A DNA stretch of 15,074 nt from Anaerolineaceae bacterium (lineage in GTDB: Bacteria > Chloroflexota > Anaerolineae > Anaerolineales > Anaerolineaceae), in the NCBI GenBank assembly GCA_021107195.1, contig JAIOTF010000416.1, positions 1-15,074 of the forward strand, in the 5' to 3' direction. Below the pieces are notes generated by a model that did not search any database, was not told the origin of the DNA, and was given only the letters and a program-made list of their open reading frames with translations. Position numbers and translations under genes: made by a program. Within the stretch, counting starts at the first letter, position 1, and every line of letters begins with the position of its first letter. Below, piece after piece: positions 7,029 through 12,690 of the stretch.

Positions 7029-7655
7029 TTATTTTGTGACAGCGTCTGCTTCATAGATTTTGTATGTCCGGTAGGAAGTTTTGTCTTCCATGCAGATAAT
7101 TTTATCTTCCGGGACACCCAAAACCGAGGAAATGAGAGTAATATCAATTTTGCAGATTTCAGGGAGGTATTGGCTGATCTGTTGGAAGGGGCATGTCATT
7201 TCCCTGATTAAGTAGATATTATCCTGTTTTTCCCAGTCCACCAAAAAACCTTGTTCTACCAGTAATTCCATCATGATGGGTAAGCGATCCAATAGCGGCA
7301 AACCGGATGCTCTTTCTACATAATCGTGTGATAATTTATTGGCGATTTCTGAAAACAGGTTCCGCAGTTGTTTTTCGGATAAGATGTTTTTTAATTGTTC
7401 AATCAATAGGTTTGTTAACCGCAGGTAGCATGTTGGGAAGCTCTCTAGGCCTTTTTCGGTCAAAAAATAGACCAGGCGCGGACGGCCAACGCCATGACGT
7501 TCTTCTTCCGCTTCAATTATTCCATCGGACTTGAGGTTGGTAAGATGATGTCGAACTGAAATGGCGTTAATTCCAATGGCCTCTGCCAGGTCATTAATGC
7601 TGGAACGGGGAAACTTCAGCAAATGTTCAACGATTCGCTCTTTTGTACTTTTCAT
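7029..7655 (-). CDS. SufR-like winged-helix transcriptional regulator
   Basis: This 208-aa protein has an N-terminal helix-turn-helix (about residues 1-65: STKERIVEHLL, AEAIGINAISVRHHLTNLKSDGI, then a basic wing GVGRPRLVYFLT). Its C-terminal domain has cysteines at 155, 168 and 188. Cys155 and Cys168 have the CX12C spacing expected of SufR-type Fe-S sensing repressors of suf operons. The fourth cysteine usually found a few residues after the third is replaced here (SYRTYKI region). The position divergent from sufC supports the role of suf regulator. The frame shows no stop or shift, unlike its neighbours. Whether it still binds a cluster is uncertain. The start ATG 7655 gives the expected MKSTKERIVEHL N-terminus. 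Confidence 0.8.
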   Translation of the reverse strand: MKSTKERIVEHLLKFPRSSINDLAEAIGINAISVRHHLTNLKSDGIIEAEEERHGVGRPRLVYFLTEKGLESFPTCYLRLTNLLIEQLKNILSEKQLRNLFSEIANKLSHDYVERASGLPLLDRLPIMMELLVEQGFLVDWEKQDNIYLIREMTCPFQQISQYLPEICKIDITLISSVLGVPEDKIICMEDKTSYRTYKIYEADAVTK

Positions 7656-7682
7656 TTTCTTTTCTACCCACTGTTCAACAAA

Positions 7683-7712
7683 ATAGTACTAATATTATAG
7701 TAATAATACTAT
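7683..7712. promoter_or_regulatory. 30-bp imperfect palindrome over the regulator's promoter (candidate operator)
   Basis: ATAGTACTAATATTA (7683-7697) and TAGTAATAATACTAT (7698-7712) pair at 12 of 15 positions with no spacer. It covers the predicted -10 and transcription start of the sufR-like gene, so it is a candidate autoregulatory site. Confidence 0.45.
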
Positions 7713-7737
7713 ATCATATACGATATAGATTTGTCAA
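7708..7737 (-). promoter_or_regulatory. Putative promoter of the sufR-like gene
   Basis: On the minus strand there is a perfect -35 TTGACA (7737-7732), an 18-nt spacer and a -10 TATAGT (7713-7708). The -35 lies in the left arm of the 34-bp palindrome shared with the sufC promoter. Confidence 0.6.
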
Positions 7738-7766
7738 TATATTATATTTTTATATAAAATATTGAC
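7733..7766. promoter_or_regulatory. 34-bp near-perfect palindrome between divergent promoters
   Basis: The arms 7733-7747 and 7752-7766 (outer ends GTCAATAT and ATATTGAC) pair at 14 of 15 positions around a TTTT centre. Each outer end provides part of a TTGACA -35 box, one for each divergent gene. A regulator bound here would cover both -35 elements. SufR is the obvious candidate, but its site in this group is not known to me. Confidence 0.55.
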
Positions 7767-7789
7767 ACGGGAAGGGTATATGGTTTAAT
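7762..7789 (+). promoter_or_regulatory. Putative suf operon promoter
   Basis: A perfect -35 TTGACA (7762-7767), 16-nt spacer and -10 TTTAAT (7784-7789) lie upstream of sufC, predicting a leader of about 110 nt. A second, weaker pair, TTGGAT (7790-7795) and TAAGAT (7813-7818) with 17-nt spacing, could act as an alternative promoter. Confidence 0.6.
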
Positions 7790-7905
7790 TTGGATAAATT
7801 ATAGTAAAATTGTAAGATATAGGAGTTTTGTCTCTCATGCTTACTGCAAAGAATTCCTTTACATCAGACAGGAAATAATGATGTGAAATTTCAGGAGACA
7901 GGTTG

Positions 7906-8376
7906 ATGACAGAGTTAATTGTTCGCGATCTTCATGTAGATATTGAAGGTAAAGAGATTTTGAAAGGGTTAAATCTCAAAGTTGCCCAGGGCGAGATGCA
8001 CGCGATCATGGGTCCGAATGGAACCGGGAAGTCCACTTTGGCAAATGTGATTATGGGAAATCCGGTTTATTCGGTAACTCGGGGAGAGGTTATCTTTCAC
8101 GGTGAGGATATTTTGGAACTGGGACCAGATGAGCGTTCGCGGATGGGACTTTTTCTGGCGTTTCAATATCCTGTTTCAATTCCAGGCGTTACGGTAGCCA
8201 ATTTTTTGCGTGTGGCGCTCAATGCCCGACGCAAAGATCGTGATCCAGAAGATAAAGGCATGCCCATTCCTGCGTTCAGGAAGCTGCTCATTGAGAAAAT
8301 GGACCTTTTGCAAATTGATCATCATTTTAATTGGGCGCTCAACAAGCTGGGGAGGATGTGCCAGAAGGTTTGTTAG
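7906..8376 (+). pseudogene. sufC: Fe-S assembly ATPase SufC, truncated
   Basis: SufC is the ABC-type ATPase of the SufBCD scaffold, normally about 250 aa. Here the N-terminal part is well preserved: ELIVRDLHVDIEGKEILKG, Walker A GPNGTGKST, and the Q-loop block LAFQYPVSIPGV, as far as MDLLQIDHHF (about residue 140). The ABC signature (SGGEKKR in the family), Walker B and the switch histidine are all missing. After residue 141 the frame runs into sufD sequence read out of frame and stops at 8374-8376. The product could not hydrolyse ATP normally. I chose ATG 7906 (AGGAG at 7893-7897) over the TTG one codon upstream. It is the first gene of the former suf operon, divergent from the SufR-like regulator. 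Confidence 0.9.
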
Positions 8377-9382
8377 AGCCCTTAGCTGATGGCGAGCACG
8401 GCGGTGAAATTGTTCTTCTGCCTGGTAAAGCAAAAGTGCAACTGTCACCAGTTTTATCACAGCAAGGCGTTGTTTTTACCGATTTGCTGACCGCTGAAAG
8501 CCAATATCCAGCGTTACTTGAAAAGGTCATGGGCAAGATTGTCAAACCCGAAGATGGGAAATTCGCAGCGTTAGCAGAAGGTTATGCAGAAACCGGGATA
8601 TTTCTGTATGTGCCGAAAGGCGTAACCAATGAACAGCCATTGCACAGCCTGTTCTGGGGACCGGGAAGTCGATTGGCATATATTTCTCATGTCCTCGTTT
8701 ATCTTGAAGAAGGGTCATCGGTTACATATGTGCATGAGGCAGCCTCACCCAATGAGGAGGGGGGCCAGACATTGCATGCCGGCGCTGTTGAAATTTATAT
8801 AGGTCCGTCCGCTTCTCTACGTTTTGTGGAATTGCAGTCTTGGGGTGATCATGTTTGGAATTTCAGTCATGAACGCGTTCAGGTAGACCGGGATGGAAAG
8901 ATTGATTGGATTTTTGGGTCTTTGGGAAGCCGACTGACCAAGAATTTTTTGGACGTTGATCTTGTAGGTCAGGGCAGCGAAGGTCGTATGAGCGGATTCT
9001 ATTTTACGGACAATGCGCAGCATTTGGATCATGACACTCAGCACAATCACCTTGCACCCAATACAACCAGTGACTTGTTATTCAAAGGCGCCTTGCTGGG
9101 GTAATCGCGATCTGTATGGCAGGGGATGATCTATGTTGCACCTGGTGCTGACAAAACCGATGGTTACCAATCTAACAGAAATTTGATCCTCAACTCGGAC
9201 AGCCGCGCTGATTCAATTCCGGGTCTGGAAATTAAGGCAGATGATGTGCGTTGCACGCATGGTGCAACGATCGGAAAGATTGATTCTGAGCAGATCTTTT
9301 ATTTACTAAGCCGAGGTATTTCTCAGCACGAAGCCGGTTTCAGGATGCAATCCATGAAAAAATGATGTCATTCACTTTCTAA
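8331..9382 (+). pseudogene. sufD: Fe-S assembly scaffold SufD, remnant with several lesions
   Basis: The remnant starts without the SufD N-terminus (about 80-100 residues missing) and continues with VVFTDLLTAE, FLYVPKGV, SWGDHVWNFS, LGSRLTKNFLDVDL, FTDNAQHLDHDTQHNHLAP and TTSDLLFKGALLG. An in-frame TAA at 9102-9104 interrupts it. The same frame continues after the stop with SRSVWQGMIYVAPGADKTDG, RADSIPGLEIKADDVRCTHG and FYLLSRGISQHEA. Around 9342-9350 a small deletion shifts the frame; another frame then gives FQDAIHEKMM and ends in TAA at 9380-9382. The DDVRCTHGATIG block identifies SufD rather than SufB. SufD forms the cluster assembly interface with SufB. With three lesions and no SufB in the window, this copy is very probably non-functional. 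Confidence 0.9.
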
Positions 9383-9404
9383 GGTGTTTTGATTTGGACT
9401 GTCG

Positions 9405-9413
9405 TGATAAAAT
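9405..9413 (+). promoter_or_regulatory. Putative internal extended -10 promoter for the small protein-sufS-sufU genes
   Basis: TGATAAAAT at 9405-9413 fits the extended -10 pattern TGnTATAAT with one mismatch. A weak TTGATT lies upstream at 9389-9394. Transcription would start near 9420, some 28 nt before the small gene's ATG and its GGAG site. Confidence 0.4.
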
Positions 9414-9447
9414 TATATGGGGAAAAATTTTCTATTGGAGAACAAAT

Positions 9448-9729
9448 ATGGCGTCAGTTCCTTTTTTGAAACTACCAGAATCTGAAGTGAAGTATGAAGT
9501 GGGCAATTATGCCGAAGTATTTTGTGATCATGACGATAAAAATGGAGAGCGTGTACGAGGTTGGCTGAAAGGCGTGATCGTGCAGGTCGATACAAAGATG
9601 GCTGCTGTTCAATTCCAGACAAATGTCTACCTGACGGGCGGCTGGATGGTTCCAGATCATATTTTATGGTTTCCGTTGAATTCCAGCAATATTCGTCCCT
9701 TTGGTCGACGCAGATCACGGGCTAATTAA
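9448..9729 (+). CDS. Small hypothetical protein within the suf locus
   Basis: This 93-aa soluble protein was not matched to a family I can name. The start ATG 9448 has GGAG at 9437-9440 with 7-nt spacing; the frame is open further upstream, but that part lacks a ribosome site. The middle is rich in beta-prone stretches (YAEVFCDHDD, GWLKGVIVQVD, MAAVQFQTNVYL, GWMVPDHILWFP), suggesting a small beta-barrel such as an SH3- or Tudor-like fold, and the C-terminus is basic (RPFGRRRSRAN). It has one cysteine and no metal-binding motif. It lies between sufD and sufS, 20 nt before sufS, and is undamaged while sufC and sufD are broken, so it probably works with the desulfurase part of the system or has a separate role. 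Confidence 0.75.
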   Translation: MASVPFLKLPESEVKYEVGNYAEVFCDHDDKNGERVRGWLKGVIVQVDTKMAAVQFQTNVYLTGGWMVPDHILWFPLNSSNIRPFGRRRSRAN

Positions 9730-9749
9730 ATACATAAAATACGGAAACA

Positions 9750-10994
9750 ATGAAAGATTGCAAGCAATTTACTGGCGATTTTGATACCCTCAAAGCAGAA
9801 TTTCCAACGCTTTGGAGAAAAGTGAGCTCTGGGGCGGATCTTGTCTATTTAGACTCGGCGGCGACATCACAAAAACCGGATTGTGTTTTACAGGCGATGG
9901 ATGAGTATTATCGGCTGTCCAATGCAAACATACATCGCGGTATACATACCCTGGCTGAAGAGGCAACGGCAGCCTATGAGAATGCACGCAAACGTATTGC
10001 GGCTTTCATTGGCGCAGCCAGCAGCAAAGAAGTTGTTTTTACCCGCAATGCTACTGAAGCGATCAATCTGATTGCGTATTCCTGGGGGCGAAAAAACCTG
10101 AATGCTGGCGATATTGTTGTTTTGAGTGAGATGGAACATCATGCCAACCTGGTTCCCTGGCAAATCCTGGCTGAAGAGCGAGACATTCGGTTGGAGTTTA
10201 TTCCGGTTACGGCAGAAGGTTTGCTGGATATGGAAAGTTATCAAGAAATACTAGCTCTGGAGCCAAAATTGGTGTCGTTCACCCACATGTCAAATGTGCT
10301 TGGTACGATCAATCCAGCCAAAGAGATTATCAGTCAGGCGAAAGCGGCGGGCGCGGTAACCCTTTTGGATGCCGCTCAATCACTGCCGCATTTTCCGGTT
10401 GACGTCGCAGACCTTGATGCAGACTTTTTGGCTTTTTCAGGCCATAAAATGTGCGGCCCGACAGGTGTTGGCGTTCTTTACGGGCGAGAAGCATTGTTGC
10501 GTGACATGCCGCCATTTTTGGGCGGCGGCGATATGATCCGTAAGGTGTATTTGCGTTCGTTTGTTTCAAATGAGCTTCCGTATAAATTTGAAGCGGGGAC
10601 AGGCGCAATTGCTGAGGTAATCGGGCTGGGTGCAGCGGTAGATTTCCTCTCCGGGATAGGCATGGACAATGTAGATGCGCATGGACGGGAGATTACTCAA
10701 TATGCAATGCAGGTGTTAGACGAATTGCCCTGGCTGCATATTCTTGGACCTGGGGCCGATAAGCGGGGCGGCGTGGTTGCTTTCACTTTGGATGGCGTTC
10801 ATCCGCATGATGTTGCCCAGATATTGGATTGGGATGGTGTTGCGGTGAGAGCAGGCCATCATTGTGCTATGCCTTTGCATGAGAGATTCAGTGTACCTGC
10901 GACCACGCGTGCCAGTTTCTATATTTATAATTCTCACAATGACGTGGATGTGTTGGTAGAATCTCTGCGAAAAGTAAAGAAAATGTTGGGGTAA
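9750..10994 (+). CDS. sufS: Cysteine desulfurase SufS
   Basis: This 414-aa PLP enzyme removes sulfur from cysteine to give alanine and an enzyme persulfide, the sulfur source for Fe-S clusters. Seen in order: VYLDSAATSQKP, NIHRGIHTLAEEAT, TRNATEAINLIAYSWG, EMEHHANLVPWQ, DAAQSLPH, the PLP lysine Lys233 in FSGHKMCGPTG, and the persulfide cysteine Cys372 in RAGHHCAMPL (Cys364 in E. coli SufS). This is a type II desulfurase of normal length with all key residues present. The ribosome site is weak (GGAA at 9743-9746). It shares one base with the open frame of the next gene, which begins at 11018 with a strong site. It is intact although the SufBCD genes upstream are broken. Confidence 0.96.
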   Translation: MKDCKQFTGDFDTLKAEFPTLWRKVSSGADLVYLDSAATSQKPDCVLQAMDEYYRLSNANIHRGIHTLAEEATAAYENARKRIAAFIGAASSKEVVFTRNATEAINLIAYSWGRKNLNAGDIVVLSEMEHHANLVPWQILAEERDIRLEFIPVTAEGLLDMESYQEILALEPKLVSFTHMSNVLGTINPAKEIISQAKAAGAVTLLDAAQSLPHFPVDVADLDADFLAFSGHKMCGPTGVGVLYGREALLRDMPPFLGGGDMIRKVYLRSFVSNELPYKFEAGTGAIAEVIGLGAAVDFLSGIGMDNVDAHGREITQYAMQVLDELPWLHILGPGADKRGGVVAFTLDGVHPHDVAQILDWDGVAVRAGHHCAMPLHERFSVPATTRASFYIYNSHNDVDVLVESLRKVKKMLG

Positions 10995-11017
10995 TGCTGG
11001 TAATTCAGGAGGCCCAC

Positions 11018-11407
11018 ATGGATGATCTATATCGAGAACTCATCATTGAACGGAATCGTTCGCCGCATTTTCGTGGCGAGCTGGAGCCGAATGATTATAC
11101 TTTCCAGGATGAGAACCCACTGTGCGGCGATAATATCCGTATTGACGTTCGAACGGACGATGCGGGTTTCATCACTGAGGCTGCATTCAGCGGCCATGGG
11201 TGTGCAATTTCGCAAGCTTCTTCTGATTTATTGATTGAGTCGGTGATTGGAAAATCAGTTGAGGATGTGAAGAAAATGACCAAAGAGGATGTTTTAGATC
11301 TCCTCGGTATAGAACTTGGTCCTGTTCGGCTAAAATGTGCGCTGCTACCACTCAAGGTGATCAAAGCTGGCTTATATGGCATGGGCGAAGCAACAGACAC
11401 CTTGTAG
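11018..11407 (+). CDS. sufU: SufU-like sulfur acceptor/scaffold, short form
   Basis: This 129-aa zinc or Fe-S scaffold protein has Cys36 and Asp38 in NPLCGDN, Cys62 in GHGCAISQASSDLL and Cys107 in VRLKCALLPLK. These are the ligand set of SufU/IscU, where SufU takes persulfide sulfur from SufS. The residue before the last cysteine is Lys as in SufU, not His as in IscU. However, the loop of about 20 residues that separates the second and third cysteines in B. subtilis SufU is absent, so spacing is like IscU. I chose ATG 11018 because AGGAGG at 11007-11012 lies 5 nt upstream; an ATG at 10994 overlapping the sufS stop gives a non-homologous extension. No lesion is seen. Confidence 0.92.
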   Translation: MDDLYRELIIERNRSPHFRGELEPNDYTFQDENPLCGDNIRIDVRTDDAGFITEAAFSGHGCAISQASSDLLIESVIGKSVEDVKKMTKEDVLDLLGIELGPVRLKCALLPLKVIKAGLYGMGEATDTL

Positions 11408-11420
11408 AGGGGACTTGATA

Positions 11421-11768
11421 GTGAGTCTCAAAACGTTTGATCCTGCGCAATTTGAGTTTATTTAAGTAGCCGGCGTGGACGAAATGGAAGACGGTGATCG
11501 GCTTTTCATTGAAAATCACGAGCAGGAAATCATTCTTGGATTAATGGTGGATGGAACATATTTTGCCATACAGGATGTATGTACACATGATGATGGCCCG
11601 CTGGGAGATGGTGATCTGGATGGTTGTCAATTGATTTGCCCGCGACATGGTGCCCGTCTTGACATCCGCACCGGTGAAGCGCTAACCCTGCCAGCTATAA
11701 TTGATGTGCCCGCTTATCTTATTCGGGTTGTTGAAGGGATCATTGAAGTAGGTATTCCAACGAAGTGA
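11421..11768 (+). pseudogene. Rieske-type [2Fe-2S] ferredoxin with in-frame stop
   Basis: From GTG 11421 the frame reads V-SLKTFDPAQFEFI, then TAA at 11463-11465. It continues in the same frame as VAGVDEMEDGDRLF to a full Rieske ferredoxin domain: CTH at DVCTHDDGPLGDG and CPRHGARLDIRTG, the two Cys-X-His cluster-binding pairs. The end block ALTLPAIIDVPAYLIRV is also intact. The family (NirD/ferredoxin-type Rieske proteins, about 115 aa) is often found at the end of suf operons. A single substitution such as AAA to TAA explains the stop. Translation could restart at GTG 11475 and give 97 aa that keep both cluster pairs, but no clear ribosome site precedes it. It is therefore either a fresh pseudogene or a shortened but usable gene. 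Confidence 0.85.
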
Positions 11769-11832
11769 TGGTTTGTTTTTGAAGAAATCAAACCGCCCAT
11801 TTTGATAAGTTCAGTGAACGGTTTTCATAATG

Positions 11833-11864
11833 AAACGCCCGACATCTTCAAGTCGGGCGTTTTT
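11833..11864 (+). terminator. Strong intrinsic terminator at the end of the suf operon
   Basis: The stem ACGCCCGAC (11835-11843) pairs with GTCGGGCGT (11852-11860) around an 8-nt loop, extended by two A-T pairs and followed by a run of five T. It lies between the converging Rieske and rex genes and mainly serves the + strand. Confidence 0.9.
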
Positions 11865-11882
11865 GGTTTGAAAGTTATACTA

Positions 11883-12512
11883 TTATTTTGACTTGCCAAT
11901 ATAGTAGGTCATGTGCTGCAGTTGGCTTACCGGATCACTGTGCCGCAGATGAACGACGCGCGGTGGGAGATTGAGGGGCGTGGAGGTATAGTTGAGGATG
12001 CCTTCAATGCCGGCTTTGACCAGTTCATCAGCGACGGCTTGCGCAGCTGCGTCTGGTACTGTCAACATTGCGATCTTCACGCCGGCTTTTTTGATGCACG
12101 GGATAAGCTCGTCGATATCAAGGATATTGAGGTCCCCGATATTTGTTCCGATCAAATCCGGACTGGTATCAAAAACCAGTTTGATGTTAAAACCCTGGGG
12201 GGCAAAACCATGATAATGAGCAATGGCTTTTCCAAGATTGCCTGCACCGATCACTGCTACATCCCAGGAGTGGTCCATGTTGAGGATGGTTTTCAGTTGA
12301 TCGATCAAGAAGGAGATGATATACCCGGTGCCTTGTTTTCCAAATTCGCCGAATTGGGAAAGGTCTTTTCGGATTTGGGCGGCGGAAATTCCTAATTTTT
12401 CACCAAGCTCTTTGGACGAGGTGGTGTGCTGTCCTTCGGCTTGCATGGTTTGCAGCGTTTGAAAATACACCGGTAAACGACTGACGACTATATCTGGAAT
12501 TGGGGTTTGCAT
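11883..12512 (-). CDS. rex: Redox-sensing transcriptional repressor Rex
   Basis: This 209-aa repressor senses the NADH/NAD+ ratio: NADH releases it from DNA and allows expression of fermentation and anaerobic respiration genes. The N-terminal winged helix has SRLPVYFQTLQTM, ELGEKLGISAAQIRKDLSQFG and GKQGTGY. The Rossmann domain has VAVIGAGNLGKAIAHY (nucleotide-binding glycine motif), LVFDTSPDLIG and MLTVPDAAAQAVAD. The last segment is the C-terminal domain-swap helix ending in MTYYIGKSK. I chose ATG 12512 (MQTPIPDIVVSR), giving the normal length. The longer open frame to 12593 would run through the Rex operator upstream. It is convergent with the suf operon and may be autoregulated. Confidence 0.96.
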   Translation of the reverse strand: MQTPIPDIVVSRLPVYFQTLQTMQAEGQHTTSSKELGEKLGISAAQIRKDLSQFGEFGKQGTGYIISFLIDQLKTILNMDHSWDVAVIGAGNLGKAIAHYHGFAPQGFNIKLVFDTSPDLIGTNIGDLNILDIDELIPCIKKAGVKIAMLTVPDAAAQAVADELVKAGIEGILNYTSTPLNLPPRVVHLRHSDPVSQLQHMTYYIGKSK

Positions 12513-12553
12513 GAACGGGGTCTCCATTTGAACGAACGAATGAATTGCGCTTA

Positions 12554-12582
12554 ACTTTAACATAAAACTGAGAATTTGTGAA
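12554..12582 (-). promoter_or_regulatory. Putative rex promoter
   Basis: On the minus strand, -35 TTCACA (12582-12577), a 17-nt spacer and -10 TAAAGT (12559-12554). The -35 lies inside the Rex operator, so Rex binding would block it. Confidence 0.5.
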
Positions 12583-12593
12583 TAATTTCGCAA
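12576..12593. promoter_or_regulatory. Rex operator (autoregulatory)
   Basis: TTGTGAA-TAAT-TTCGCAA matches the known Rex-binding consensus TTGTGAAnnnnTTCACAA with one mismatch. The symmetry extends to 12573-12596. It is 64 nt upstream of the rex start and overlaps the predicted -35, consistent with negative autoregulation. Confidence 0.85.
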
Positions 12594-12690
12594 ATTCAGG
12601 TATTAGGGGATTTATGATTAGTGATCAGGGGGAGCATTCTGGAAGCGATTTTGATGCAATCCTTTCGCGGTGAGTGGACGGAGGGGGGAA

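Noticed and set aside
8331..9104. Functional shortened SufD starting at TTG 8331
   Set aside because: It lacks the N-terminal domain and the end of the conserved core, has no clear ribosome site, and begins at the deletion junction.
9102..11465. TAA recoded as a sense codon, given two in-frame TAA codons in the suf genes
   Set aside because: sucC, sucD, acpP, fni, sufS, rex and others end naturally at TAA, and the suf locus also carries deletions and frameshifts that recoding cannot explain.
12513..12593. Longer Rex N-terminus from 12593
   Set aside because: It would place the Rex operator and promoter inside the coding region and exceed the family length.
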